A DNA stretch of 64,000 bases from Rubritalea marina DSM 17716 (GCF_000378105.1 NZ_KB899252.1:124001-188000); one strand, 5' to 3'. Counted from the stretch's first letter, positions 9,267 to 19,627 are shown. A program made the numbers and translations. Notes: generated from the sequence alone by a model not told the origin.

Positions 9267-9923
9267 TTACTGAGCAGCTTCGTAAGCGGCTTTGACTTGC
9301 TCGAGTGGAGCTTTGCGAGCGTATTGGAGTGAACGGATGTATGCGATGACTGCCCAGCGATCCTTGAGATCGATCTGATAACCAAATGCTGCCATGTTAC
9401 CACGGCCATTAGCGATCACGTCGAACATACCGCCGTCTGGCAGCGTGGAGTCGATGAGATTGAAGACACCTGGAACACCGTATGATGCTACCACGCCCTT
9501 ACCGTTACCAGACACGCCGTGGCATGCTGCACAGTTGGAGTCGAACACAACCTTACCGCGCTTGATGAACGCTTCGAGATTTGCTTCGTCGAGAGCGAGA
9601 TCAGACACTGGAAGTCCAGTACCGAAGACCTTCTCGTCAAACATCCCAGTGTGGTAGTAGCTGTTGTCGTTGGTGAATTGCTTGGCATTCTCGTCAGCAA
9701 GGTCCGCCTGAACGAGCCCTTGTGGAACGGTATTCTCGACCGGAAGGCGAGCACCATTGTTGTCAGCAAAGAACGGGCTGAGTTCCTGAGCGTCGATGCG
9801 GTCCTGCTCATCCATATCTGGGAAGATACGAATCGGAGTGTCCTTGAACTTTTCGCCACGGAAACCGCCGATGCTTACAACGAGTACAGCGAGAAGTGCG
9901 TAGATGATAAAGAAATAGCGCAT
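9267..9923 (-). CDS. actE: Alternative complex III subunit ActE (monohaem cytochrome c)
   Basis: A 218-residue monohaem cytochrome c. It has an N-terminal hydrophobic anchor (about 3-20) and a class I cytochrome c domain with C131-A-A-C134-H135 and probable axial Met M177 (GNMAAF). In ACIII, ActE is the subunit thought to pass electrons from the pentahaem/Fe-S chain to the downstream acceptor. It lies between actD and actF, with spacings of 26 and 42 bases. Confidence 0.93.
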   Translation of the reverse strand: MRYFFIIYALLAVLVVSIGGFRGEKFKDTPIRIFPDMDEQDRIDAQELSPFFADNNGARLPVENTVPQGLVQADLADENAKQFTNDNSYYHTGMFDEKVFGTGLPVSDLALDEANLEAFIKRGKVVFDSNCAACHGVSGNGKGVVASYGVPGVFNLIDSTLPDGGMFDVIANGRGNMAAFGYQIDLKDRWAVIAYIRSLQYARKAPLEQVKAAYEAAQ

Positions 9924-9949
9924 AATGTTAGTAGGTGAAATGGTTGCTA

Positions 9950-10501
9950 TTAGTCTTCTTCGACGAGTTCAATGTTGGATCCGCCGGCTTCTTCCAAGAG
10001 TGACTTGGTTTCTTCTGCGGAAAAATTAGGATCGCGGGCTTCGATGGCGATGAAGAAGCCATCGTCGGTCACGCGGTTGAATTGGCGGCTAGCAAAGAGC
10101 GGGTGGTTCAGGCGAGGAAGGCCCATCAGACCGAGCACACAGAAAAGCACCGTGAAACCTGAGAACAGGATGGTAAGCTCAAACATGATCGGGAAGAACG
10201 CCGCGGTGGTGAAGATGTTGGCTGGCTTGTCCTGCACAATTGTTGGGTAGATCAACACCTGGGTGATGAATGCCAAGCTAAAGCCGGTAAGGAGACCAGT
10301 GGATCCTCCGAAGAACACGAAGTATGGTAGGATCGAGCGCTTCACACCCATGGCATCATCGAGGCCGTGAATCGGGTATGAGGAATAACAATCCCACTTT
10401 TTAAATCCAGCATCGCGCACTTTTTCTGCACCTTTGTAGAGTGCTGATGCGCTTTCAAATTCGGCAAGGTAGCCGTAGACGCGTTTTACTTTTGTACTCA
10501 C
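9950..10501 (-). CDS. actD: Alternative complex III subunit ActD (DUF3341)
   Basis: A 183-residue protein with a soluble N-terminus beginning VYGYLAEFESASALYKGAEK, two hydrophobic helices at about 58-80 and 95-120, and an acidic C-terminal domain. This matches the DUF3341/ActD family, a small cofactor-free subunit that packs against ActC and ActF. It is located between actC (39-base gap) and actE (26-base gap). Confidence 0.92.
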   Translation of the reverse strand: MSTKVKRVYGYLAEFESASALYKGAEKVRDAGFKKWDCYSSYPIHGLDDAMGVKRSILPYFVFFGGSTGLLTGFSLAFITQVLIYPTIVQDKPANIFTTAAFFPIMFELTILFSGFTVLFCVLGLMGLPRLNHPLFASRQFNRVTDDGFFIAIEARDPNFSAEETKSLLEEAGGSNIELVEED

Positions 10502-10540
10502 TGTTGTGTGATAGGTAAAGGTTTCGTGATTCGTGTGGGA

Positions 10541-12037
10541 TTAGCACTCAACGTTTGGATTTTCATTGAGCTCGTACTGATAGGAAGCTTCCTTCTTCAC
10601 GCCCTTATCTGGGTGTGCTTTGTGGTCGTCAAAGTGAGGGTCACTTTCGAGGAGTGTCCACTTCACCTCTGCAATGTTGATACATGGCAAGAAGCGTAGG
10701 AAGAGAAGGAAGAGTGTGAGGAACATACCGATAGTTCCTACGAAAGTAAGAACATCCACTGAGCTAGCCTCGTAGTACTTCCAGTCACCTGGGAGCCACA
10801 TACGTGGGAGTGTGGTTACGATGATCACGAATCGCTCGAACCACATACCGATGTTCACGAGCATACAAGTACCCATGACCACCCAGAGGTTCTCACGCAT
10901 TTTCTTGAACCAGAAGATCTGAGGAGCAATCACGTTACAGAACATCATCAGAACGTAAGCCCACCAGTACGGACCAGTGATACGTAGCTTGAAGGCTTCC
11001 ATCTCGAACTTCGCACCAGAGTAGAAGGCCACGAAAAGCTCCATGATGTAGGCGTAACCGACGATCGTACCAGTCGCTAGAATGATCTTACACATGTTTT
11101 CGATGTGCTTCATGGTGATCACGTCGTGCAGACCATAGATCGAACGCGCAGGCACCATGATGGTGATCACCATTGCGAATCCACCGAAGATCGCACCAGC
11201 CACGAAGTATGGCGGGAAGATCGTGGTGTGCCAACCTGGTACAGTTGAGGTCGCAAAGTCAAAGGAAACGATAGAGTGAACCGATAGAACCAGCGGAGTA
11301 GAAAGCGCTGCGAGGAGAAGGTACATCATTTCGTAGTGGCTCCACTGGCGGTTTCCGCCGCGCCAGCCGAGTGAAAAGATACCGTAGAGCACCTTGCGGA
11401 TACCTGGCTTCGCACGGTCGCGGATGGTTGCTAGGTCAGGAACCATGCCCATGTACCAGAAGATAAGTGAGATTGTGAAGTAGGTGGAAACCGCAAACAC
11501 GTCCCAAAGTAGTGGTGACTTGAAGTTCTGCCAGATCGCATTCGCGTTCGGAATAGGTGCAAGGAACCAAGCCATCCAAACACGCCCGACGTGGAAGGCT
11601 GGGAAAATACCCGCACAGCAAACCGCGAAGATCGTCATCGCTTCCGCCGCTCGGTTAATCGAGGTTCGCCAGTTCTGGCGCGTCAGGAAAAGAATCGCAG
11701 AGATCAGCGTACCAGCGTGGCCGATACCGATCCAGAATACGAAGTTCACAATCGGCCAACCCCACATCGTGCGGTTTGTGTTACCCCAGACACCAACACC
11801 AGTGGATACGAGGTAAGTCAGACCACCACCCACGCCAATGAGGGCGATGAGTGCGCACGGAATGAAGAGGATCCACCAAAGTAATGGTTGTGGCTTCTCG
11901 ACGATTCCGGCAATACGATCGGTGATCCATGAATAGGATCTGTTGTTGAGGATAAGCTTTTCACGCTCCAATACTGGGAGCTGGAAATTCTTATCTTCGG
12001 AGTTTTGCTCCGTACTTGTTGATGCTGTATCAGCCAT
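10541..12037 (-). CDS. actC: Alternative complex III subunit ActC (NrfD/PsrC-like, quinol-oxidising)
   Basis: A 498-residue membrane protein with a soluble N-terminus of about 50 residues and about ten helices. Segments such as [20 protein letters not shown] (94-113) and [14 protein letters not shown] are typical of the ActC/NrfD family. ActC carries the main quinol site of ACIII, next to the Fe-S domain of ActB. It follows actB by 55 bases. There are no haem-binding motifs, as expected for the family. Confidence 0.95.
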   Translation of the reverse strand: MADTASTSTEQNSEDKNFQLPVLEREKLILNNRSYSWITDRIAGIVEKPQPLLWWILFIPCALIALIGVGGGLTYLVSTGVGVWGNTNRTMWGWPIVNFVFWIGIGHAGTLISAILFLTRQNWRTSINRAAEAMTIFAVCCAGIFPAFHVGRVWMAWFLAPIPNANAIWQNFKSPLLWDVFAVSTYFTISLIFWYMGMVPDLATIRDRAKPGIRKVLYGIFSLGWRGGNRQWSHYEMMYLLLAALSTPLVLSVHSIVSFDFATSTVPGWHTTIFPPYFVAGAIFGGFAMVITIMVPARSIYGLHDVITMKHIENMCKIILATGTIVGYAYIMELFVAFYSGAKFEMEAFKLRITGPYWWAYVLMMFCNVIAPQIFWFKKMRENLWVVMGTCMLVNIGMWFERFVIIVTTLPRMWLPGDWKYYEASSVDVLTFVGTIGMFLTLFLLFLRFLPCINIAEVKWTLLESDPHFDDHKAHPDKGVKKEASYQYELNENPNVEC

Positions 12038-12092
12038 GGTAGGTTGCTAGATTAGATTTAGAACGGTTGGAGAAATTACTGATTCGTTGCAA

Positions 12093-15000
12093 TTAGTGCA
12101 TGTGGACTGTTGCCTTACCGACATACTCTTTACCAGGCATGTTGGTGTTCGGGTTCTTCACGCGAGCGAGGTAGCTAGTGCGTGGACGTGTGCCGATGTA
12201 GTTCAAGAGATCGTAGGCGCGGTCATTGATGATCTTATTGTTCTCATCTTTGATGCGGCTGATCATGGACTTAGGGTCTAGAAGGTTACCGAAGACAATC
12301 GCGCCAGCGTCACAGGCATCTTGACATGCAACACGAACGGAGTCGGTCTTAGGCATGAGCTTTTCAGCAGTGATGGTTGCCTTGGTAGAACCGCCAGCCA
12401 CAGCCAGAGCTTCTTGCTTGGCGAGCTTCTTCGCTTCGATCTTAGCGGACTGAAGGCGCTGCACACAGTAGGTGCACTTCTCCATCACACCACGCATACG
12501 AACTGACACGTTCGGGTTGCGCTGGAGTGACTTAGAATCACCTTCCTGCTTCACACCCATCGGCCCCTTGTAGAGATTCTTGTGGATCAGCGGGTTGCGC
12601 TTATTGTAGTCAAAGAAGTTGAAACGACGTGCCTTGTACGGGCAGTTGTTTGCACAGTAACGCGTTCCGATACAACGGTTGTAAGCCATGGTGTTAAGGC
12701 CGTCTTCTGAGTGCACCGTGGCATTCACAGGACAAACGGTTTCACATGGAGCAGACTCACACTGCACACAAGCGACTGGCTGAGGAATCATCTCTGGAGA
12801 CTTTTCCCACTCGTCGGTACCTTCTGGGTACTGATCGAGGTCTGGTGCTGCAAAGTAGCGATCCATACGGATCCAGTGCATTTCACGTCCCATTGCCACC
12901 TGAGTCTTGCCCACTACTGGGATGTTGTTCTCAGCCTGGCAAGCAACGAGACAGGCATTACAACCATTACAAACGTTGAGGTCGATGCTCATCGCCCACT
13001 GCTGGGACTTGTCAAAGAGGTTTGGCTTTTCTTCACGGCCGGCAAGACCTGAGGTGATAGGACCACCATTGGTAACACCTTTGTAGAGGCTCATGTTCTC
13101 AGGGATGTGAGAATCCATGCCTTGCTTCTGCACACCCTTGATCTGAGCTGCGTAGTCTTTGTGAGTCAGCTTGTCTTCAGCTGTTGAGATCTCACGAGCA
13201 AGAGCGCGTCCGTACATGGAGTGGTGCTCCTGAGTACGTGCCATCTTGTAGGTTGCGCCGTTTTCAGCACGAGCGATGCTAGCTCCTTGGGCAAAGTAAT
13301 CAACACCACCACGGAGTGGGTAGGCGTTGAAGCCAGCGTTCACGCCGACAGAAGAAACGTTGCCTTTGCCATCCTGATTGTAGCTGATGCCTCCATTCTT
13401 AAACTCAGAAGCGAAGTGCTCATCGTAGCCCTGGCCGTAACCGAGGGAGATAGAAATCACATTGGCTGCCATCCCGAAGGCAACAATCACTGGAGCCTCT
13501 AGAGTCTTACCATTGATCGTGATTTTCGCTACTGGAGCAAAGAGGCTAGGACCTTCACCTTCTTCAGGCACATCGGACTTCTTGAGGTCGCGATCATCAA
13601 AACCAAGGCTCGCCCACCAAGCTGCACCCTTCTTCTCAAGCTCTACGAGCTCTTCGTAGATGCCGAGATCTTTGGCTGTCTCTGGCGCGAGGTAAATTGC
13701 GTTATCCCAGCACACCTTGGAGATTGGATCCGGTGCTTCCTGGAGCCATGCGTTGTCGATGTAGCGACCATCAAAAACGGAACCGTCCGTGCTGTAGACG
13801 ATGTCGAGTGCCTTCGCTGACGGCTCAGCTTGAGCCTTGAGCGCCGGCACTGGAGGAGCAGCGACTACTGAAGCGAGTGCGTACTGACTACCTTTGAGGA
13901 AGCCTTCACGAAGAAGCTTCATCCAGGCCGCTTCAGCAGCTTTGGCACCAGTCACAGGATGGACAGTGGAATCGAATGTCTTACGTACTGCAGTGTATGC
14001 AGGGGAAAGTGCGGATGTGTTTGAGTCGTGGAGCTTGCCATCGCGAAGCGCGAGAAGTAGCTCAAGCTCAGAAACGCCGCCGTAAAGCGGAAGAATCATC
14101 GGCTGCACGATGGTGTACACACCAGATGAGGTAAAGGAATCGCCCCAGCTTTCAAGGTAGTGAGCAGCGGGGACGTGCAGGTCTGCAGCATTTGCAGACG
14201 CATTCAAACGAAGACCAAGCTGAACGATCTTCACCTTGGAAAGCGCTTCTGTGAGTGCTTCATTTTCCAAGACTGGGTTCGCAGGGGTGAGTAAGATCAC
14301 GGTATCGAGCGCCTTAGCATTGATATCTGCCACAAGCTGTTCCGCATTAGCAAGACCGGCCTTCTGGGTCTTCACTGCGTTGAGTGATTTACCGTAAGCA
14401 CCGAGCTTCACATTCACAAGGTGCGCGAGATCGTGAAGCTCCTTATCGTAGCGGGAACCTAGAAGCACCAATGCTTCACCGCGATGCTTGGCGAGATCCT
14501 TGGCACACTCTTTGACCCACTTTTCCTTCTTACCAGTAAACTTACCACCAGGGATGGCAACTGACACACCGAGTTCACTTGCCAACTGGGCAAGGAAGCG
14601 ACCAATCTGAGATGGAGCCACTGGAGCACGGTGATCGGCCATACCGCCGGTCAGTGAGTACGTCGGCTCAGCAACATAGAGACGGTTGAGATTCTTCTTA
14701 TTCTGTACCGCATCCTTATCGTAGTTGCGGCCATTGACGTGGCGACGATCGTAGAAGCCCTTTACTGGGCCCTGCTTATCAAGCTCTAGGAAGTCTGAAT
14801 CGAGAGAGAGGATTGCTTTCGCTTGTGCATAGTCAGCAACAAGCTCAGCGCCTGCACCAAAGATCGCTTCATTCGAAGCCTTGCGGCCTGCACCTGCAAG
14901 CGCCTCGTAGGAGTAAAACTTCGCGCCAGCAAACTTCTGCGCCAACTCACCGCGAAGGTGCGTGCGAGTTGCTGAGTCATCTTCACCGAAGACAAAACCC

Positions 15001-15557
15001 ACCTTACCGGAAGCTGTCCACTCAGCGAGCTGCTTTTCAGCTGTAGCACGGCTCACCTTTTGCCCTTTATTGAGGAAGTCGCGGGAGCGTGCTGGATTGT
15101 AAAGATCAAGAATTGATGCCTGATCAAAAGCGCTCTGACCATCATTACCTGGGTGAATGCGGTTAGGCTCGAGCTTGGTTGGACGGCCCTGGTAGTTTGT
15201 CACCACTGCCGGCACGGCACCTCCTGCTGTTGGGATAGATGATGCGTAGTAGAGCGGCTTGCCGGGGATCACCCATTCTGGAGCGTTCACGTAAGGCACG
15301 ATAAGCTCTTCTGGGCGACGACACGCTGCCAAACCGAAACCTGCAAGTGCGGTTGAAGCCCCCATGACCTTCATGAAACTACGGCGGGATGTCTCACGAT
15401 CATCTTCATCGATCATCGTCTCAGCGGCACGTGGAAACTCGCGCTCCAACCACTGACGAAGACCGTGTGTGTCTTCTAACTCACCAGCACTGCGCCACAC
15501 CTTCGTGCTCGCTTCATTCGCTGGAATCTCTGGATGTTGCCATTTACGTTTGCTCAT
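12093..15557 (-). CDS. actB: Alternative complex III subunit ActB (molybdopterin-like plus Fe-S fusion)
   Basis: An 1154-residue fusion. The N-terminus carries a twin-arginine motif (RRSFMK, 58-63), so the protein is exported folded. The first ~840 residues resemble a molybdopterin oxidoreductase domain, which in ACIII has lost its cofactor. The last ~300 residues are a PsrB-like ferredoxin domain with Cys clusters starting C863-C866-C869-C873, then CVQCESAPCETVC, CIGTRYCANNCP, and CTYC with a later CQDAC; the usual set is three [4Fe-4S] and one [3Fe-4S]. It transfers electrons from ActC toward ActA/ActE. It is preceded by actA, with a 38-base gap. Confidence 0.96.
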   Translation of the reverse strand: MSKRKWQHPEIPANEASTKVWRSAGELEDTHGLRQWLEREFPRAAETMIDEDDRETSRRSFMKVMGASTALAGFGLAACRRPEELIVPYVNAPEWVIPGKPLYYASSIPTAGGAVPAVVTNYQGRPTKLEPNRIHPGNDGQSAFDQASILDLYNPARSRDFLNKGQKVSRATAEKQLAEWTASGKVGFVFGEDDSATRTHLRGELAQKFAGAKFYSYEALAGAGRKASNEAIFGAGAELVADYAQAKAILSLDSDFLELDKQGPVKGFYDRRHVNGRNYDKDAVQNKKNLNRLYVAEPTYSLTGGMADHRAPVAPSQIGRFLAQLASELGVSVAIPGGKFTGKKEKWVKECAKDLAKHRGEALVLLGSRYDKELHDLAHLVNVKLGAYGKSLNAVKTQKAGLANAEQLVADINAKALDTVILLTPANPVLENEALTEALSKVKIVQLGLRLNASANAADLHVPAAHYLESWGDSFTSSGVYTIVQPMILPLYGGVSELELLLALRDGKLHDSNTSALSPAYTAVRKTFDSTVHPVTGAKAAEAAWMKLLREGFLKGSQYALASVVAAPPVPALKAQAEPSAKALDIVYSTDGSVFDGRYIDNAWLQEAPDPISKVCWDNAIYLAPETAKDLGIYEELVELEKKGAAWWASLGFDDRDLKKSDVPEEGEGPSLFAPVAKITINGKTLEAPVIVAFGMAANVISISLGYGQGYDEHFASEFKNGGISYNQDGKGNVSSVGVNAGFNAYPLRGGVDYFAQGASIARAENGATYKMARTQEHHSMYGRALAREISTAEDKLTHKDYAAQIKGVQKQGMDSHIPENMSLYKGVTNGGPITSGLAGREEKPNLFDKSQQWAMSIDLNVCNGCNACLVACQAENNIPVVGKTQVAMGREMHWIRMDRYFAAPDLDQYPEGTDEWEKSPEMIPQPVACVQCESAPCETVCPVNATVHSEDGLNTMAYNRCIGTRYCANNCPYKARRFNFFDYNKRNPLIHKNLYKGPMGVKQEGDSKSLQRNPNVSVRMRGVMEKCTYCVQRLQSAKIEAKKLAKQEALAVAGGSTKATITAEKLMPKTDSVRVACQDACDAGAIVFGNLLDPKSMISRIKDENNKIINDRAYDLLNYIGTRPRTSYLARVKNPNTNMPGKEYVGKATVHMH

Positions 15558-15595
15558 TGTAGGCGGAAATTTTGAAGTTTAGAGAATGATGAAAA

Positions 15596-16336
15596 TTATC
15601 GGTGACATGTCGCACAGCTTTCTTTCGGCTGCACATCCCAATGGTTCTTAAGGAAGGTGCCAACCACCTCCTGCACTTCTTCCTCAGAAGCCGCAGAGTC
15701 GTAGTCCTCACCAAATACCGCAGCCCTAAAATCAGGGTGCGTCTCAACATAATTTTTCGCGGTGTAATCAAGATTGAAAACCTCCTCGAGCGGACGAAGG
15801 TGCTTCTCAGGAGCACGGTGACAATCCAAACAGAAACCCATGCTGTGATCCTTCGCTTGGTAGACCACACGCATCTCGTTCACATTACCGTGACAGCTCA
15901 CACAGGAAACACCACGGCTGAGGTGAGCGGAGTGATCAAAGAACACATAGTCAGGTGACTTGTGAATGCGCACCCACTTCACCGGCTCGCCAGTGTAACC
16001 TTCAAAAGACTTATCAATCGCACGACGGAGAGGCACAAGCTTCTCACTTTCCGTCTTCACATGCTGGTGACATGTCCAACAACGATCAGCTGTGGGAATA
16101 TTTGCATGCCCTGACTCCTCTGCAAAAGAGTGACAGAAACGACAATCCATACCCAACTGCTTCACGTGCAGCTCATGATCATACGGGATCGGCTGATCCG
16201 GCATGTAGCCAACACGCTGAGTCTTAGGAGTCGCGTAGTAAGAGAATGCAATTACAACACCAAATGCAAGAGCACCGAGACAGATCGCAATCTTGATTGG
16301 TAGTAGGTTGGTCCAACGAGGAAAAATATTAGCCAT
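15596..16336 (-). CDS. actA: Alternative complex III subunit ActA (pentahaem cytochrome c)
   Basis: The first gene of the operon: 246 residues with one N-terminal helix (about 13-34) followed by a periplasmic multihaem domain. Five CXXCH sites are visible, with haem His at 69, 90, 149, 173 and 245; this is the usual number for ActA. The last site is only one residue from the C-terminus (CATCHR). ActA relays electrons from the ActB Fe-S clusters to ActE or cytochrome acceptors. A 315-base intergenic region lies upstream. Confidence 0.95.
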   Translation of the reverse strand: MANIFPRWTNLLPIKIAICLGALAFGVVIAFSYYATPKTQRVGYMPDQPIPYDHELHVKQLGMDCRFCHSFAEESGHANIPTADRCWTCHQHVKTESEKLVPLRRAIDKSFEGYTGEPVKWVRIHKSPDYVFFDHSAHLSRGVSCVSCHGNVNEMRVVYQAKDHSMGFCLDCHRAPEKHLRPLEEVFNLDYTAKNYVETHPDFRAAVFGEDYDSAASEEEVQEVVGTFLKNHWDVQPKESCATCHR

Positions 16337-16651
16337 GTGTAAGAGTCGTTACTTGTCTAACCCGATCACCGCAGACTGCTAGATTGCAGCAAGCACCAAT
16401 TGGGCTCGACGAGTATCAATATGAACGCACACTTTGCAATCCGAAAAACCCTAGGATCCCATTTTCCTCATAAGGCATTTATGCTCACCGAGTAAACAAC
16501 GCAAAACCCATCCAACGACATCAACAAAACTGCCTAACGATCAACGAAATCTGCGAAGATTGTTAGCACCTCAGAAGGAGATCATTATAATAATGAATGA
16601 TCCTATCAGACATTCTAATAACACGCATGAATGTGCTCCAATTTTTAGGTT
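16337..16651. other. Intergenic region upstream of the ACIII operon
   Basis: 315 bases separate actA from the stop of the dehydrogenase gene; the region must hold the promoter of the respiratory operon. Visible items are an AT-rich stretch around 16581-16600 with TATAAT on both strands, and 7-base inverted arms GATTGCA (16382-16388) and TGCAATC (16435-16441) within what would be a long actA leader. A 20-codon plus-strand frame (16593-16655) with a distant AAGGAG is also present but weak. No tRNA-like fold or known riboswitch was recognised. Confidence 0.6.
16584..16589 (-). promoter_or_regulatory. Candidate -10 element for the act operon
   Basis: An exact TATAAT on the minus strand. No convincing -35 lies 16-18 bases upstream of it, and it would give a leader of about 240 bases before actA. 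The same AT-rich patch reads TATAAT on the plus strand too. Weak evidence. Confidence 0.3.
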
Positions 16652-17626
16652 TTAAACTCCATTTCGCAGATCAACACCAGCCTGATAATCTGCGATATTA
16701 TCCATGGTTGTCCCCACAATCCCAGCCATCGCCTCATGAGTGAAAAACGCCTGATGACCAGTGATCAATACGTTAGGAAATGTCATCAAGCGCATCAGCA
16801 CATCATCTTGAATAATTCCAGAGGACTGATCAGCAAAGAAGTAATCGCGCTCCTCTTCATAGACATCCATCGCTAGGTAGCCTAACTGGCCAGTTTTTAG
16901 CGCAGCAATCGCAGCAGACGCATCGACCAATGCCCCCCGACCCGTATTAATCAGAGTGAAGCCTGGCTTCGACTTTAGGAATGTCTCTTGATTGTACAAG
17001 TGATAGGTATCTTCCAAAAGCGGACAATGCAGACTAACCACATCGCATTCACGATACAATTCCTCAGGATCAACTAATTCAAACTGTCGCGCCTCCTCTG
17101 AAGGATAGGGATCGCACACCAACACCCTACACCCCATGCCATTCATGATTTTTGCGAATGCGATCCCGATCTTTCCAGTACCGAACACCCCCACGGTCTT
17201 GCCAAACAAGTCAAAGCCCATCAGCCCATGAAGCTCAAAGTTCCCCTCCCTCACTCGATTGTAAGCTCGGTGTGTTTTACGATTCAATGTCAGCAACATT
17301 GCCACCGCATGCTCAGCGACAGCATGAGGTGAATAGGCTGGCACCCTAGCCACCTTCAAGCCGAGCTCCCTCGCGGCTTCAATATCCACATTGTTGTAAC
17401 CAGCACAGCGAAGCGCCACCAAACGCACCCCCTCATGCCTCAATCTCACTAACACCTCACGGGTGAGTTCATCATTCACAAACACGCACACCGCTTCGCA
17501 CCCAGCAGCCAAGGGAGCAGTCTCAGAGCGAAGCGCATTCTTCAGAAACAAAAATTCATGCTCACCTTGAGCCTTCTTAAAGAACTCCTTGTCGTACTCT
17601 TTAGTCGAATAAAATGCCACTCTCAT
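16652..17626 (-). CDS. ldhA: D-2-hydroxyacid dehydrogenase, D-lactate dehydrogenase type
   Basis: A 324-residue NAD-dependent dehydrogenase that interconverts a 2-oxoacid (probably pyruvate) and the D-2-hydroxyacid. The NAD site is G149-T-G151-K-I-G154. The catalytic triad of the family is seen as R230 (NTGRG), E in VYEEE (257-259) and H291 (GHQAFFT). The VYEEE segment and the Phe pair after the catalytic His are typical of the LdhA branch. It is transcribed away from the esterase block and lies upstream of the ACIII operon on the same strand, separated by 315 bases. In an aerobe it may oxidise D-lactate or act under low oxygen; the direction is not shown by the sequence. Confidence 0.88.
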   Translation of the reverse strand: MRVAFYSTKEYDKEFFKKAQGEHEFLFLKNALRSETAPLAAGCEAVCVFVNDELTREVLVRLRHEGVRLVALRCAGYNNVDIEAARELGLKVARVPAYSPHAVAEHAVAMLLTLNRKTHRAYNRVREGNFELHGLMGFDLFGKTVGVFGTGKIGIAFAKIMNGMGCRVLVCDPYPSEEARQFELVDPEELYRECDVVSLHCPLLEDTYHLYNQETFLKSKPGFTLINTGRGALVDASAAIAALKTGQLGYLAMDVYEEERDYFFADQSSGIIQDDVLMRLMTFPNVLITGHQAFFTHEAMAGIVGTTMDNIADYQAGVDLRNGV

Positions 17627-17779
17627 GATTGACTCAAACTACAAAGGCATGGGCCAAGCCACAAGACTCATCGCGAGACAATTCCGACCCACAGAAATCA
17701 GCCTCCTACATCTATCCGATTAACAGCGAGGCTCTATCAGTCTATAGAGAGACATCACGACAGACAAACTTTCACCCGC

Positions 17780-18604
17780 ATGATCATAAAATCCATCCGC
17801 GCCGCCGTCATCCTCGCAGCACTCCTTAGCTCACTATCAACACAATCCGCCGAGCCAACTCACACGAGGCTGGATGCCATCGCCATCTGGGACGACCGAC
17901 CTATCGACCCAGCGAAGATTGCCGAGACTATCAAAAATGTTGGAGTCTTCCAACACGTCACCAACCCAGCGATCATTGCCTACTTACCTCCAAAGGAAAA
18001 AGCGAATGGCACTTCACTCCTGATTTGCCCGGGTGGCGGCTACTCAGGCTTGGCTTGGCTCCACCACGTCGAACGCCTTGCACCATTCTTCGCCGAGCGC
18101 GGCATCGCCGTCATCGGCCTCAAATATCGCACCAACTATGCCGAAAATAAAATACCCGAAGACCCAGTGGCTGACTTCAATCAAGCCATCAAGGTCGTAC
18201 GCCAGCACGCCAAAGAGTGGAATTTGGACCCCAAAAAAATCGTTGGCACGGGCTTCTCAGCTGGAGCAAACCTCCTCTTACAATACGCCTGCACTCCTGG
18301 TGGAGAAACCATTGACCACCTCAACTTCCTCTGCCTTTGGCCATATTTCCGTGAGCCAGCAACTTACAAAATCCAAAAGAAAGACCTCAACACCATCCTC
18401 TTTACTACGGGAGAAGATAAAATCGCCCCAGCTGCATTCTCGATCGCAATGACCGACATCCTCAAGCTATCCGACTGCGATGCCACGCTCAAAATGTACG
18501 AGAAAGGCACGCACATGGCTTTCAACTGGGAAGTGAACGGCTCACGGGTGGACTGGGCTCAGGACTTCCTCAAATGGCTCGAAAGCGAAGGGCTCATAGA
18601 GTAG
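17780..18604 (+). CDS. Secreted alpha/beta hydrolase, carbohydrate-esterase-like
   Basis: A 274-residue protein with a signal peptide (about 1-24). The oxyanion segment CPGGGYSG lies at 83-90, the nucleophile elbow is G158-F-S160-A-G162, and D213 (GEDK) and H245 (GTHMAF) complete the triad. This layout is that of the BD-FAE/Axe-like esterases that remove acyl groups from sugars. The next gene is a paralogue and a sulfatase follows, so a role in deacetylating polysaccharide fragments outside the cytoplasm is likely (inference). Peptide or xenobiotic ester substrates are not excluded. Confidence 0.85.
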   Translation: MIIKSIRAAVILAALLSSLSTQSAEPTHTRLDAIAIWDDRPIDPAKIAETIKNVGVFQHVTNPAIIAYLPPKEKANGTSLLICPGGGYSGLAWLHHVERLAPFFAERGIAVIGLKYRTNYAENKIPEDPVADFNQAIKVVRQHAKEWNLDPKKIVGTGFSAGANLLLQYACTPGGETIDHLNFLCLWPYFREPATYKIQKKDLNTILFTTGEDKIAPAAFSIAMTDILKLSDCDATLKMYEKGTHMAFNWEVNGSRVDWAQDFLKWLESEGLIE

Positions 18605-18706
18605 CGTCTGCGATATTTGTCAAAAGACAGCATTACCTTCCTATGTGAAACACCTGTAAAGCCTCATGCGTAGTGATGGGTTGAGCTTAACTTCAAAAGC
18701 AAACCC

Positions 18707-19627
18707 ATGAAACACCACCTACACGCCATCCTTCTATCAAGTGCCGTTGGCTTGGCAAATTTCACTTCAGCCGCCCCCACAGTCACCCTCTGGCCAGAGG
18801 GCACAGCTCTCACCGACCCAACAATCCTGGAAGAAGAACACGAGCAACAAAAAGGCACCGTACGCAACATCCACAATCCGAACCTCACCGTTCACACACC
18901 ACAACAACCTAATGGTGCAGCCGTGGTCATCTGTCCAGGTGGCGGCTACCATTGGATCGCAAGCGGCCACGAAGGCCACGCAGTTGCCAAACGCCTCAAC
19001 CAGGAAGGCATCACCGCCTTTGTCCTCAAGTACCGCCTCCCCACCACGCCTGATGTAGAGTACAAGCACCCAATTCCTGTGTCAGATGCACTTCGGGCAG
19101 TCCAGTGGGTTCGCTTCCACGCCAAAGACTACCAATTAGATCCTCAAAAAATTGGGCTGATGGGCTTCTCAGCTGGGGGCCACCTCACCGCCACTGCTGG
19201 CACACACTTCGATAAAGTCCAATTCGGTAGCGACGCCATAGCAAAAGTGAGCAGCCGCCCCGACTTCCTTGGTCTTGGCTATGCGGTCATCAGCACCCGC
19301 CCTGACATCGCCCACGGCTGTGTCACCTCCCCACTCCCCGAGGCTCAAAAAACCAGCAAGCGCGACTCCATGTCAATGGAATCTCATGTCACCGCCCAGA
19401 CTCCACCAGCCTTCATTTTCCACGCCAAAGACGACCAAGGCGTCCTCCCTGGCAACAGCGAAGCAATGCACCAAGCCCTCAAAGAAAAAGGCGTTCCATC
19501 TGAACTCAAACTCTACGAAAAAGGCGGCCATGGTTTCGGACTCGGTCGTCCAGAAAACGACTCCTCCCAGTGGAGCCGCGACTTCATTGCTTGGCTCAAA
19601 CAACAAAATTTCATCCCCAAAGACTAG
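18707..19627 (+). CDS. Secreted alpha/beta hydrolase, carbohydrate-esterase-like (second copy)
   Basis: A 306-residue relative of the preceding gene with a signal peptide (about 1-22), CPGGGYHW at 76-83, the nucleophile G153-F-S155-A-G157-G-H, an acid in KDDQG (D242/D243) and H275 (GGHGFGLG). This copy is closer to the classical BD-FAE pattern in which GFSAGGHL is followed by a cap and a GGHGF His. It starts 102 bases after its paralogue and ends 43 bases before the sulfatase, so the three probably share a transcript. Confidence 0.87.
   Translation: MKHHLHAILLSSAVGLANFTSAAPTVTLWPEGTALTDPTILEEEHEQQKGTVRNIHNPNLTVHTPQQPNGAAVVICPGGGYHWIASGHEGHAVAKRLNQEGITAFVLKYRLPTTPDVEYKHPIPVSDALRAVQWVRFHAKDYQLDPQKIGLMGFSAGGHLTATAGTHFDKVQFGSDAIAKVSSRPDFLGLGYAVISTRPDIAHGCVTSPLPEAQKTSKRDSMSMESHVTAQTPPAFIFHAKDDQGVLPGNSEAMHQALKEKGVPSELKLYEKGGHGFGLGRPENDSSQWSRDFIAWLKQQNFIPKD

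Noticed and set aside
16593-16655. A 20-codon plus-strand frame upstream of the act operon with AAGGAG
   Set aside because: The AAGGAG is about 12 bases from the ATG, the peptide has no hydrophobic or attenuator-like feature and it runs into the end of the convergent gene.
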